From positions 186,001-250,000 of the forward strand of contig NZ_JACZHT010000001.1 of NCBI RefSeq assembly GCF_014861485.1: a stretch of 64,000 bases of DNA, in the 5' to 3' direction. Both the position numbers and the translations under genes were made by a program. Shown piece after piece: positions 26,062-35,271 of the stretch; within the stretch, counting starts at the first letter, position 1; each line of letters starts with the position of its first letter. The notes beneath the pieces are model-generated. The model made no database searches. It was not told where the DNA came from and worked only from the letters and a program-made list of their open reading frames with translations. The DNA comes from Phaeovibrio sulfidiphilus (GTDB lineage Bacteria; Pseudomonadota; Alphaproteobacteria; Rhodospirillales; Rhodospirillaceae).

Positions 26062-27120
26062 TCAGGGGAACATGGGCGCCTGGGCGATACCCGTGGTCTC
26101 CTCGAAGCCCAGCATGACGTTCATGTTCTGGATCGCCTGCCCCGAGGCCCCCTTGACCAGGTTGTCCTCGACACAGGTGACGATCACGCGCCCCGGCGTG
26201 CGGTCCTCGTGGAGCCCGATCAGGGCCAGGTTCGAGCCGCGCACATGGCGCGTGTGCACCAGGGTACCCTCGGGAACCACGTGCACGAACGCCTCGTCGC
26301 GGTAGCGGTCCTCCAGAACCTTGCGGGCGTCGGCCATGCAGACCCCGTCCTTCAGGCGCGCGTAGATGGTCGAGAGGATGCCCCTGTTCATAGGCATGAG
26401 GTGGGGGGTGAAGGTCACCCGCACCGGACGGCCGGCGGCCAGGGACAGCTCCTGGTCGATTTCCGGACCATGGCGGTGGGAGCCGATCCCGTAGGCGTAG
26501 ACCCCCTCGGACACCTCGCAGTGGAGCATGCCCTCCTTGGGGTCGCGCCCGCCGCCCGAGGCCCCGGACTTGGAGTCCACAATCAGGGGGTCGGCCTCGA
26601 CCACCCCGGCCTCGAGAAGGGGCCACAGGGGAAGAAGCGCGCTGGTGGGGTAGCATCCGGGCACCGCAACCAGGCGCGCCGAGCGGATGGCCTGGCGGTT
26701 GCGCTCGACCAGGCCGTAGACGGCCTCCTCCTGAAGCTCCGGAGCCTGGTGGGGATGGCCGTACCAGGTCTCGTAGTCCGCCGCATCCGTCAGACGGAAA
26801 TCCGCCGACAGATCCGCAATCCGCAGGCGCCCGCCGTGGGGGCCCTCCAGAAGCGAGCGCACAAGAGCCTGGGTCGTCCCGTGCGGCAGGGCGCAGAAGA
26901 CAAAGTCCACCCCGGCAAAATCCACCTCGTCGATGCTGGTCAGCACCGGCAGGTCATAGGGGGCCAGGTGGGGGAACACGCTTCCCATGGTCTGCCCGGC
27001 CTTGCGGTTCGCCGACAGCGCCACAATCGACACCTTCGGGTGATGCACAAGAAAGCGAACCAGCTCGGCACCCGTGTAGCCGCTGGCCCCGAGAATGGCG
27101 ACGCGCGTTTTTTCAGTCAT
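26062..27120 (-). CDS. argC: N-acetyl-gamma-glutamyl-phosphate reductase
   Basis: NADPH-dependent reductase of arginine synthesis, converting N-acetylglutamyl phosphate to the semialdehyde; 352 residues, the length of the longer ArgC class. The N-terminus has the Rossmann motif VAILGASGYTGAEL, and the catalytic Cys is C156 in VPGCYPTS. Also present are SKSGASGGGR, the active-site His region GIGSHRHGPEI, and HLMPMNRGI. The ATG at 27120 has GGAGGA upstream; an in-frame upstream extension is not conserved. It lies 93 bp after menA in the same direction, so it may be the distal gene of the RLP-menA transcript, though the pathway link is not obvious. Confidence 0.97.
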   Translation of the reverse strand: MTEKTRVAILGASGYTGAELVRFLVHHPKVSIVALSANRKAGQTMGSVFPHLAPYDLPVLTSIDEVDFAGVDFVFCALPHGTTQALVRSLLEGPHGGRLRIADLSADFRLTDAADYETWYGHPHQAPELQEEAVYGLVERNRQAIRSARLVAVPGCYPTSALLPLWPLLEAGVVEADPLIVDSKSGASGGGRDPKEGMLHCEVSEGVYAYGIGSHRHGPEIDQELSLAAGRPVRVTFTPHLMPMNRGILSTIYARLKDGVCMADARKVLEDRYRDEAFVHVVPEGTLVHTRHVRGSNLALIGLHEDRTPGRVIVTCVEDNLVKGASGQAIQNMNVMLGFEETTGIAQAPMFP

Positions 27121-27213
27121 GGGAACATCCTCCAGCAGGAAAGGCAGCCGGGCTTCCCGCCCCGGCCCCGAACGGGACAGCGGGGTCTGCCAAACGACCA
27201 CCGCGGTACGGCA

Positions 27214-28128
27214 TCAGAAAAAGGCAGTGCGCATCACGACCAGCCCCAGACCGATCGCAGCCGCAAGGCTGACCGTGTAGGCGGACGTGCGCGCCAGAAG
27301 GCGGTTGAAGGCCGGACCGTCGTCGGCGGTGCGGAAGGCCTCGGCCAGCCGGAAGGCCAGCGGCACGCAGGCCAGGGAGGCCACCGCTCCCAGGTAGGCC
27401 AGGTCCGAGAGAGCCAGGAACAGGGCCGCAATCACGCCGCCCAGAAGCAGGAACCGGTAGGCTTTCGTTGCACCCCGGCGCCCCAGAACAATGGCGAGGG
27501 TCCGGCGGCCCGCACGGGCGTCGCCCTCCCGGTCCCGGGTGTTGTTGACCATCAGGACCGCTGCGGCGGGAAAGCCCACCGCCAGGCCCAGCAGCACGGC
27601 CGCCAGACCCAGGGTTCCGGTGTAGACCCAGGCCACGCCGCCCACGGCCACAAGCCCGAAAAACAGAATAACAAACAGCTCGGCAAACGGATAGCGCGAC
27701 AGGGGCAGGGGTCCGGCCGAGTAGGCGTACCCCGCCAGGATGGACGCCACCCCCGGAAGAAGCAGCCACCAGCCGCCCAGGATGCACAGATAAAGGCCCG
27801 CGAGGAACGCGCAGGCGAACGTGAGGTGGGCCGCCCGGAAAACGGTCCGGGCCGGCAGCCAGCCCTGCTGGGTCACCCGCACCGGCCCGACCCGGGTGTC
27901 GTCATCGGTGCCGTCCAGGCCGTCCACCGCGTCGTTGTGCAGGTTGGTCCCGATCTGGATCCCGACCGCGGTCACCAGAGCGGCCAGAATCACGTCCGGC
28001 CGGACCTGCCCGGTCTGGACCCATCCCAGAACCGAGGCCGCAACAACAGGCGTCATGGACAGGGGCAGGGTCCGGGGGCGGATGGCCGCCATCCAGACCT
28101 GAAACCAGCCGGGTCTGGGCAGGGTCAT
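27214..28128 (-). CDS. menA: 1,4-dihydroxy-2-naphthoate polyprenyltransferase MenA
   Basis: UbiA-superfamily membrane prenyltransferase of 304 residues with about eight or nine TM segments. It transfers a polyprenyl chain to dihydroxynaphthoate to form demethylmenaquinol. The first Asp-rich motif reads NLHNDAVDGLDGTDDD and is followed by the MenA-typical RVGPVRVTQQGW; a second acidic motif is NNTRDREGD. The start ATG overlaps the menG stop as ATGA, with AAAGGA upstream, so translation is coupled. Being co-encoded with MenG supports menaquinone rather than ubiquinone synthesis. No men genes for naphthoate formation are in the window. Its prenyl donor derives from the isoprenoid pathway that the two upstream genes can feed. 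Confidence 0.92.
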   Translation of the reverse strand: MTLPRPGWFQVWMAAIRPRTLPLSMTPVVAASVLGWVQTGQVRPDVILAALVTAVGIQIGTNLHNDAVDGLDGTDDDTRVGPVRVTQQGWLPARTVFRAAHLTFACAFLAGLYLCILGGWWLLLPGVASILAGYAYSAGPLPLSRYPFAELFVILFFGLVAVGGVAWVYTGTLGLAAVLLGLAVGFPAAAVLMVNNTRDREGDARAGRRTLAIVLGRRGATKAYRFLLLGGVIAALFLALSDLAYLGAVASLACVPLAFRLAEAFRTADDGPAFNRLLARTSAYTVSLAAAIGLGLVVMRTAFF

Positions 28129-28904
28129 GAAACAGGATCCTTTGTCAGGCCGGGCACGGGCCTCAGCCCGCTGTGAAGGGCGGCAATGCCGAAGAACAGG
28201 TTCCGGACCTGCACCTCGGCGAACCCGGCCTTCAGCATCATCAGCCGCAGGCCCTCCTGGTCGGGGAAGACGCGGATGGACCGGGTCAGGTAGCGGTAGG
28301 CCTCGGGATCGCGGGAAAACAGCCGCGCCAGCTCCGGAATGACCGTGGCCGAGTACAGGTCGTAGAGCCCCCGGACCAGGGGATGGGGCGTGGAGAACTC
28401 CAGGCACAGGAACCGGCCGCCGGGCCGGAGCACGCGCACCGCCTCGCGAAGGGCTGCCTCCCGGTCCGTGGTGTTGCGCAGTCCGAAACTGATGGTCACC
28501 AGGTCCACCGAGGCATCGGGAAACGGCAGCTCCTCGGCCACGCCGGAGACCCAGGTGATCCGCGACGTCGCCCGGGTCCGCGCCCGGCCCACGTCCATCA
28601 TCCCGTCCGACGGATCGCAAACCGACACATCCCAGCCCCGGGCCTCGAGCAGGCGGGCCACGTCACCGGTGCCCCCCGCCAGGTCCAGCGCCTTCGCACC
28701 GGGGTGCGCGGGCGTGCCCGCCAGAGCCACAAGGCGACGCTTCCACCAGCGGTGGACGCCACCGCTCATCAGGTCGTTCATCAGGTCATAGCGCCGGGCG
28801 ATCCGGTCGAACATGGCCCGGATCGTCTCCCGATGTTCCCGGGACTCCCGATGTTCCCGATGCTCCCGGGACTCCTCGTGGTCGCTGCCGGTCTCGGGTG
28901 TCAC
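28125..28904 (-). CDS. menG: Demethylmenaquinone methyltransferase MenG/UbiE family
   Basis: SAM-dependent C-methyltransferase of 259 residues that methylates demethylmenaquinol (and in UbiE also the ubiquinone precursor). It shows ALDLAGGTGDVARLLEA (SAM motif I), the family signature DPSDGMMDVGRAR, LPFPDASVDLVTISFGLRN and GGRFLCLEFSTP. The GTG at 28904 overlaps the cupin stop as GTGA, with GGAGG upstream. Residues about 10-26 form a repetitive charged segment (REHREHRESREHRE pattern) before the family N-terminus MFDRIARRYDLMN; this is unusual for the family. The position next to menA favours the MenG assignment, but a dual UbiE role is possible because only context separates the two. Confidence 0.9.
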   Translation of the reverse strand: MTPETGSDHEESREHREHRESREHRETIRAMFDRIARRYDLMNDLMSGGVHRWWKRRLVALAGTPAHPGAKALDLAGGTGDVARLLEARGWDVSVCDPSDGMMDVGRARTRATSRITWVSGVAEELPFPDASVDLVTISFGLRNTTDREAALREAVRVLRPGGRFLCLEFSTPHPLVRGLYDLYSATVIPELARLFSRDPEAYRYLTRSIRVFPDQEGLRLMMLKAGFAEVQVRNLFFGIAALHSGLRPVPGLTKDPVS

Positions 28905-29377
28905 GGGGCGTCTCCCTCCAGGAAGGCCCGCACGGCGTCCACGGCACACAGGGCCTCGCGCTCCGAGGCATCCGGAAGCTGCGGGCGGTCGCGGACCGCG
29001 TCCACCATGCACAGGAACCCGAAGGGCTGATCCCCCTCGGTGCGGAACTGGTGCCAGGTCAGGGCCGGGATAAACACCAGGTCCCCGTGGCTGACAACCC
29101 GGACCTCGGGAAAGACCAGAGCCCGGGCCCGGCCGCGCAGCACCATCACCCCGTGGGCGTGCTGGTGGCGCTCAAGGGTGGTGTGCCCGCCCGGGGCCAC
29201 CTCGAAATACCGGAGCTCGCCCGCAAGGGAGGGATCGGAGAACAGCACCTGCCGGGTCACCGACCGGAACGGGGCCGAGCCCTCCTCCTTGTAGGCAAGG
29301 ATCTCCACCCCGTCCCAGCGGCAGTGTGCGGTCGCCTCCCGGAAGGGGGGTGTTGTCCGGCCCGGATCCGTACTCAC
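28901..29377 (-). CDS. Cupin, 1-methylthio-D-xylulose 5-phosphate methylsulfurylase-like
   Basis: Small single-domain cupin of 158 residues. Cupin motif 1 (about 64-84) has GGHTTLERHQHAHG with metal-ligand His residues, and motif 2 (about 98-110) reads GDLVFIPALTWHQF. A Cys (C123 in FLCMVDAVRD) follows motif 2, near where the Rhodospirillum rubrum enzyme is reported to need a cysteine; that comparison is from memory. In R. rubrum a cupin encoded beside the RubisCO-like protein converts methylthioxylulose 5-phosphate to 1-deoxyxylulose 5-phosphate, releasing methanethiol. The GTG at 29377 overlaps the RLP stop (GTGA), and its own stop overlaps the menG start (GTGA), so it is translationally coupled on both sides. 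Confidence 0.85.
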   Translation of the reverse strand: MSTDPGRTTPPFREATAHCRWDGVEILAYKEEGSAPFRSVTRQVLFSDPSLAGELRYFEVAPGGHTTLERHQHAHGVMVLRGRARALVFPEVRVVSHGDLVFIPALTWHQFRTEGDQPFGFLCMVDAVRDRPQLPDASEREALCAVDAVRAFLEGDAP

Positions 29378-30480
29378 GCCGCCCCCAGCCGCTCGACGGT
29401 CTCGACAAAGGCGCGGGTCTCGGCGGTCAGGTTCTCCCGAGCCAGCAGAAGGCCGCCGCCAATCAGCAGCATCACGTCCTGGCCGTAGGCGTCGACCATC
29501 TCGGCCACCCGGTCCTGGGTCATGCCGCCCGCCGGAACCGGGCAGGCGCCGCGCAGGCCGCCCCAGGCGCCGGTGGCGTTGTGGGCCAGGGTCTGGCAGG
29601 TCTGCTTCGTGAAGCCGAAACGGCCGCCGTAGTTGGTGTAGATCACCGCATCCGCGCCCAGCAGGCGGAAGAGCTTCCCATGCAGGAACTCGGGCGCGAT
29701 GCGCGGCGTGCCGCTCATGGACGGGTGGGAGAAGAACGCGCAGCCCGGGTTCTCGCGCACCAGCGTGTGGAAGGTCGGGAAGCCGCACACCATGGGGGGC
29801 GCCATGAAGGTGTCGATGCCCTCGCTGCGGGCGATGCGGATCTGCTCGCGCATGGCGTCCAGGTTTCCGTTCAGGTTGGGCACGTAGCGGGTCCGGTAGC
29901 CCGTCGAGGCATTGGCCCGCGCCACGGCCCGCGCAATGGCGGGAACGCGCTCGGCAAAGGGGCTGAAGGCCTGGTCCGCGTGGCCGTGGTCATCCTTGAC
30001 GTAGTCCGGGCCGCCCAGCGCAAACCGCTCGGCCAGTTGGACGAGGCCCGCCACCGACAGCCCCTGGGGCTTGATGGCCGAACAGGTCATGGCGCGCCCG
30101 TGGGCACCGCACGCGTCCCGCAGGCCCTGGATACCCAGGTTCGGCCCCCTGAAGGCCTGGAAGATGGCCTCGGGGAACTCGGCGTCCACCAGGGTCACCG
30201 TGTCCTGGATGGAGGTGTTCCCCAGCAGCATGTTGATGAGCTGGCCGGCCTCAAGCCCCGTGGTCTCGACCGCCAGCCCCACCCGGACCTCGAACAGCCC
30301 GTCCCCGATCCGGTTGATGCTCTCGACGCGTCCGACAATGTTCTCCATGACCCAGTCGCTGTCGATGGCCGCCAGGGGCATCTCGACACTTTGCTCGACC
30401 GCAATGGCCTTGGCCTGCGCCTCGATGGTCGAATCGTCAGCCCTGACATGATAAACTGCCGAAATACGGGGTGTGCTCAT
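29374..30480 (-). CDS. RubisCO-like protein (5-methylthioribulose-1-phosphate isomerase type)
   Basis: Type IV RubisCO-like protein of 368 residues, not a carboxylase. The large-subunit fold is evident: SAIKPQG (134-140; K137 aligns with RubisCO K166), GGPDYVKDDHGHAD (K162 at the carbamylated-Lys position, D164 as metal ligand, H165 where RubisCO has Glu), FFSHPSMSG and GADAVIYTNYGGRFGF. In R. rubrum the comparable RLP isomerises 5-methylthioribulose 1-phosphate in methylthioadenosine salvage, and a cupin then makes 1-deoxyxylulose 5-phosphate. I chose the ATG at 30480; an in-frame ATG 18 bases upstream is possible. It heads a tightly overlapping operon with cupin, menG and menA. DK-MTP-1-P enolase activity is less likely given the cupin neighbour and lack of mtnX/mtnD here. 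Confidence 0.9.
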   Translation of the reverse strand: MSTPRISAVYHVRADDSTIEAQAKAIAVEQSVEMPLAAIDSDWVMENIVGRVESINRIGDGLFEVRVGLAVETTGLEAGQLINMLLGNTSIQDTVTLVDAEFPEAIFQAFRGPNLGIQGLRDACGAHGRAMTCSAIKPQGLSVAGLVQLAERFALGGPDYVKDDHGHADQAFSPFAERVPAIARAVARANASTGYRTRYVPNLNGNLDAMREQIRIARSEGIDTFMAPPMVCGFPTFHTLVRENPGCAFFSHPSMSGTPRIAPEFLHGKLFRLLGADAVIYTNYGGRFGFTKQTCQTLAHNATGAWGGLRGACPVPAGGMTQDRVAEMVDAYGQDVMLLIGGGLLLARENLTAETRAFVETVERLGAA

Positions 30481-30503
30481 TGGTTTTCGTCCGTCCATCC
30501 AAA

Positions 30504-30546
30504 GGAAAAGTGCGCGCAAGGTACGCTTTTCCGGCGCAGGCGACAA
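30504..30546 (-). promoter_or_regulatory. Candidate promoter and palindrome of the RLP operon
   Basis: On the minus strand TTGTCG (30546-30541) and TACCTT (30523-30518) are 17 bp apart, a reasonable sigma-70 promoter with a start about 30 bases before the RLP ATG. The 7-bp inverted repeat GGAAAAG/CTTTTCC (30504-30510 and 30526-30532) straddles the -10 region and could be an operator. The segment lies in the 125-bp divergent gap shared with glk. Found by eye, untested. Confidence 0.4.
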
Positions 30547-30605
30547 GGGGATTGCCTGAACTGGGGCCACACCACACGCCGCACCGGGACAGGAGAGAAA
30601 CCCCC

Positions 30606-31595
30606 ATGGCAGGACTGATTGCCGACATCGGAGCCACCAACGCCCGCTTTGCCCTGACCACCCCGGAGGGAGGCTGGACCCACCGCCGGGTGTACAGCTG
30701 CGCCGACTTCTCGGCCTTTGCGGATGCCATCCGGGCCTACTACCGGGACGTGCTGCCCCCGGGGGCCCCCGCTCCGACGGCGGCGGCGGTCGCCCTGCCC
30801 GGCCCGGTGGTGGGGGACACGATCCATCTCACCAACCTGGGGCACTGGACGTTCTCCATCCGGGACATGGCCGCCGAGTTCGGTTTCGAGCCCTTTCTTG
30901 TGGTCAACGACTTCCAGGCCAACGCGCTCGCCGTGCGGCATCTGGGAGCGGACGACTGCCTGGACCTGGGAGGCGGCGCCCCCAAAAGCGGCGCGCCGAT
31001 TGCCGTGATCGGGCCGGGAACCGGGCTGGGGGTGTCGCTTCTCCTGCCCTCGGGGGAGACGGTGGCCACGGAAGGCGGCCACGTGACCCTGCCGGTCACC
31101 ACCGCACGCGAGGTCCGGGTGGCCCAGGCCCTGGCCGGGCGGTTCGGCCATGCGGCGGCGGAGCGGGCGGTCTCGGGCCCCGGGCTTGTGAACCTGGCCC
31201 ATGCGGTGCGCGAGATCGACGGGCTTGCCCCCGTCCCCGACGAGACGCCGCAGCAGGTCATGACCGACGGTCTGGCCGGAACCTGTCCGGTGCGCGCCGA
31301 GGCCGTGTCCCTGTTCCATGCCTTCCTGGGCGCGGTGTGCGGCAATCTGGTCCTGACGACCGGAGCCCTGGGCGGCCTGTGGCTGATGGGCGGCATCCTG
31401 CCCCGGAACCCGCAGGCGCTGGCCGGCTCCCTGTTCCCCGAGCGCTACGCCGCCAAGGGGCGCTTCCGGCCCTATCTGGAGGGGGTTCCCCGGCGGCTGG
31501 TCACCCACCCGCACCCGGCGTTCGTGGGGCTCGGACGGCTTCTTGAGGCCGCCCGCCAGGGCACGCCCCTGCCCCGGAAGCAGGCCGGGCAGTAG
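30606..31595 (+). CDS. glk: Glucokinase
   Basis: ROK-independent bacterial glucokinase (Glk family), phosphorylating glucose to glucose 6-phosphate; 329 residues, normal length. Motifs are [15 protein letters not shown] (phosphate-1), [15 protein letters not shown] and HWTFS (sugar-binding region), [14 protein letters not shown] with the catalytic Asp, GPGTGLGVS and EGGHVTLP. The ATG at 30606 follows AGGAGAG at a good distance, which rules out the longer in-frame extension. It is divergent from the RLP operon, and its last 95 bp overlap the convergent lipB gene. Confidence 0.95.
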   Translation: MAGLIADIGATNARFALTTPEGGWTHRRVYSCADFSAFADAIRAYYRDVLPPGAPAPTAAAVALPGPVVGDTIHLTNLGHWTFSIRDMAAEFGFEPFLVVNDFQANALAVRHLGADDCLDLGGGAPKSGAPIAVIGPGTGLGVSLLLPSGETVATEGGHVTLPVTTAREVRVAQALAGRFGHAAAERAVSGPGLVNLAHAVREIDGLAPVPDETPQQVMTDGLAGTCPVRAEAVSLFHAFLGAVCGNLVLTTGALGGLWLMGGILPRNPQALAGSLFPERYAAKGRFRPYLEGVPRRLVTHPHPAFVGLGRLLEAARQGTPLPRKQAGQ

Positions 31596-32298
31596 ACGGC
31601 TCTGCGCCTGTACGTGTACCTCCACACGTGCGTGGGTCTGTGCGCGGGGGGCGGACCTCGGCTCCGGCTCCGTCCGGCTGACCGAACACCGCCCCGAACG
31701 CCGCGCGCAGGGCCTCGTCCACCCGGGCCATGGGGACGTCGAGGCCCAGATCCCGAAGGCTGGTGACCCCGTACTCCCCAAGCCCGCAGGGCACGATCCC
31801 CCCGAAGTGGGACAGGTCGGGACAGACATTGAGCGCGATCCCGTGGAAGCTGACCCACTGGCGCACCCGGATGCCGATGGCGGCAATCTTGCGCTCAGAC
31901 CCGCCGGGGTCGGCAACCCAGAGACCGACCCGGCCCTCACGCCGCTCGGCCACGACAGAAAACACGGCCAGGGTGCGGATCAGCCACTCCTCGAGAGCCC
32001 AGACGAAGGCCCGGATATCGCGCCCGCGACGGTCCAGATCCAGCATGACATAGGCCACCCGCTGCCCGGGACCGTGATAGGTGTACTGCCCACCGCGACC
32101 GGCGGCGTACACGGGGAAGCGCTCGGGCTCCAAAAGGTCCGCGACCCGCGCCCCCGTCCCGGCGGTGTAAAGCGGCGGATGCTCCAGCAGCCAGACGGCC
32201 TCGTCCCGGTCGCCGGCGCGGATGGCGCGCACACGCTCCTCCATGAAGGCCAGGGCCTCCGGATAGGGAACCGGTGTCTCGCTCTGAAACCACTCCAC
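31501..32298 (-). CDS. lipB: Octanoyltransferase LipB
   Basis: Transfers octanoate from acyl-carrier protein to lipoyl domains of 2-oxo-acid dehydrogenases and the glycine cleavage system. Conserved features are [56 protein letters not shown] (catalytic Lys) and [14 protein letters not shown] (catalytic Cys). The GTG at 32298 has GGGGAG eight bases upstream; a GTG nine bases earlier has none at a proper distance. The protein is 265 residues, longer than usual (about 210-240) because of a Pro/Gly-rich tail of about 50 residues encoded opposite the 3' end of glk. The tail may be a read-through of a lost stop codon. Confidence 0.93.
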   Translation of the reverse strand: MEWFQSETPVPYPEALAFMEERVRAIRAGDRDEAVWLLEHPPLYTAGTGARVADLLEPERFPVYAAGRGGQYTYHGPGQRVAYVMLDLDRRGRDIRAFVWALEEWLIRTLAVFSVVAERREGRVGLWVADPGGSERKIAAIGIRVRQWVSFHGIALNVCPDLSHFGGIVPCGLGEYGVTSLRDLGLDVPMARVDEALRAAFGAVFGQPDGAGAEVRPPRTDPRTCGGTRTGAEPSTARPASGAGACPGGRPQEAVRAPRTPGAGG

Positions 32299-32888
32299 GA
32301 CTGTCACTCCCCTGACCCCGGGGGGCCTTTTTGTCCGACACGGCCCCCGATGCTGCCAACACTGCCGACATGACCCGGGCACACACGGGGCCGCAAGACC
32401 CACGGCAGGCTATGCCCCCGCACGCGCCGTCATCGCGGACAGGCGGGAGCAACGCCCCAACCATGCCCCGGACACCGCGCCCCGTAACCGAAGACGAAAC
32501 ACAGGCGCACCGGGTCTGTCAAACAGGACCGCACCCCGTCCCGCGATCTGGGGCCTTCGGACCCGCAGCACAAGGGCGCCCGCCCGCGCCCCGAGGCAGC
32601 GGAGCACCCGCCACCCCACGCCGGTGGCAGGGGACTGCAAGCCAGCCCACGCCCGCGGCGTTCCATCATCGGCCTCGCCGGGGCCCGCCATGCCCACGGG
32701 GAGCGCCCCGCCGCAGCCCGGCGCAACCCTGTCTGGCGTACCATCCGCCATACAGCCGGACAGGTCGTCCGGACGGGGAAAACGCGTTCCGTGTAAAAAA
32801 ACGCTTGCTCTGAAAATCGGCCTTTGGTATCTGATGGCTCCCGACGCGAGGGACACGGTTCACCCGCCCCGAGCAGTCGCCACACAAT
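32299..32888 (+). promoter_or_regulatory. Gap between lipB and tRNA-Leu with a candidate tRNA promoter
   Basis: The 590-bp gap has no convincing gene; long open frames lack codon structure and similarity. Close to the tRNA a plausible plus-strand promoter is TTGCTC (32805-32810), 17-bp spacer, TATCTG (32828-32833), about 50 bp before the tRNA. The A-run at 32795-32801 just upstream could act as an UP-like element. The remaining GC-rich part shows nothing recognisable. Confidence 0.4.
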
Positions 32889-32975
32889 GCGGTCGTGGCG
32901 GAATTGGTAGACGCGCAGCGTTGAGGTCGCTGTGGCAGAGATGCTGTGGAAGTTCGAGTCTTCTCGACCGCACCA
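32889..32975 (+). tRNA. tRNA-Leu (GAG anticodon)
   Basis: An 87-nt type II tRNA. The acceptor stem is GCGGTCG/CGACCGC, followed by discriminator A and an encoded CCA. The anticodon stem CAGCG/CGCTG encloses the loop TTGAGGT, giving anticodon GAG, which reads CUC and CUU. A long variable arm and a T-arm with GAAG-TTCGAGT-CTTC are present. A terminator follows directly, so it is a single-gene transcript. Confidence 0.97.
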
Positions 32976-32982
32976 TTACAGG

Positions 32983-33020
32983 AAAAAGGCCCCGGATCCA
33001 AACCGGGGCCTTTCCTTTTT
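32983..33020 (+). terminator. Rho-independent terminator after tRNA-Leu
   Basis: Stem AAAGGCCCCGG/CCGGGGCCTTT (32985-32995 and 33003-33013) with a 7-nt loop, followed by CC and a T-run, starting eight bases after the tRNA CCA end. The A-run on the left makes it potentially bidirectional. Confidence 0.92.
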
Positions 33021-33184
33021 GGCATCCGCCCACGCTCCCTGTGAACGCCCTGAACGGGCGCCATCAACAATCGCCCCATAACCCGCCCCGCACACAGCAG
33101 GGCCCGGCGCTCAGCCCGCCGGGCACACCGTCGCCCCCTTCCCGCCGAGCCTGGCCGGGCGGGAACCGGACGGCGGACCGCAGA

Positions 33185-33661
33185 TCAGATCCAGCGGCGC
33201 ACCCGGGCCTTGAACGCCCGGTACTCGTCGCCGAAACAGCTTTCCAGGGCCCGCTCCTCGGGGATCACCTGGAAGCGCGTGATCCAGCCCAGAAAGGCCG
33301 GGACCACCAGCAGCGCCGGAAGGCTGCCCATGGACAGGGCGATGGAGCCCAGGAAGAGGGCCAGCCCCAGATACATGGGGTTGCGGGTGATGCGGTAGGC
33401 GCCCCCCGTCACCAGCGAGGTCGCCTTCTCGGGCTCGCCGGGGTGGTAGGTCGTCCCCTGTTTCTTGAACAGAAATCCGGAAAACAAAAGCAGCAGCACG
33501 CCCGCACCGGCCAGCAGGGCACTGGCCACACCGATATAGGGAATCGACACGTTCAGCCACGGAAAGGCAAAGTAAAATGTAACCATCAGCGCAATGGAAA
33601 TGCTGAAGCACTTTGCAGGGCTGACTTTCAGCTCCAGGGCCTCAAGGCGGCGTGCTGTCAT
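33185..33661 (-). CDS. Isoprenylcysteine carboxyl methyltransferase-like membrane protein
   Basis: Integral membrane methyltransferase-like protein of 158 residues in the ICMT/phospholipid-methyltransferase superfamily. Four hydrophobic segments are visible. The family C-terminal signature is present as GGAYRITRNPMYLGLALFLGS (SAM-binding R-x-x-RNP-x-Y) and IPEERALESCFGDEYRAFKARVRRWI (E-E-x-x-L-x-x-x-F-G-x-x-Y-x-x-Y-like). The ATG at 33661 follows GGGGAG. Bacterial members methylate small molecules or lipids; no prenylated substrate is implied. It lies between the tRNA gene and enolase and shares no clear pathway with either. Confidence 0.82.
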   Translation of the reverse strand: MTARRLEALELKVSPAKCFSISIALMVTFYFAFPWLNVSIPYIGVASALLAGAGVLLLLFSGFLFKKQGTTYHPGEPEKATSLVTGGAYRITRNPMYLGLALFLGSIALSMGSLPALLVVPAFLGWITRFQVIPEERALESCFGDEYRAFKARVRRWI

Positions 33662-33715
33662 GGTGTGTTCTCCCCGAACATTTTCTCGTTCTTGATCGAT
33701 GTGTTGGTCTTTATG

Positions 33716-33748
33716 AAAAAGTCCCCGCCTTCGTCAAAAGGCGGGGAC
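33716..33748 (-). terminator. Rho-independent terminator after eno
   Basis: Perfect 11-bp stem GTCCCCGCCTT/AAGGCGGGGAC (33721-33731 and 33738-33748) with a 6-nt loop, followed on the minus strand by a T-run (33720-33716). It starts 39 bases after the enolase stop codon. Confidence 0.92.
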
Positions 33749-33786
33749 CGTTCCGGTCAGGCCGGGCCTTGCGACCCCGGCCGGGA

Positions 33787-35151
<1,365 letters not shown>

Positions 35152-35193
35152 TCATGCACCGATTCCAGTCAAAGCGCCACCGTCTTCATAATG

Positions 35194-35227
35194 AAAAAAC
35201 CTCCCTCCCGCCAATCCGGAAGGGAGG
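35194..35227 (-). terminator. Rho-independent terminator after the 35272-35880 gene
   Basis: Stem CCTCCCT/AGGGAGG (35200-35206 and 35221-35227), extended by inner pairing, is followed on the minus strand by a T-run of six (35199-35194). It starts 45 bases after the stop codon of the hypothetical gene and separates it from enolase. Confidence 0.85.
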
Positions 35228-35271
35228 CTACACCCGGCTGGAACAAGGCAAAAACACCTCCGCGCGCCCGC

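Noticed and set aside
29374-30480. Functional RubisCO (carboxylase)
   Set aside because: Active-site residues differ (KPQG, KDDH) and the gene neighbours are a cupin and menaquinone genes; no phosphoribulokinase or other Calvin-cycle gene is here.
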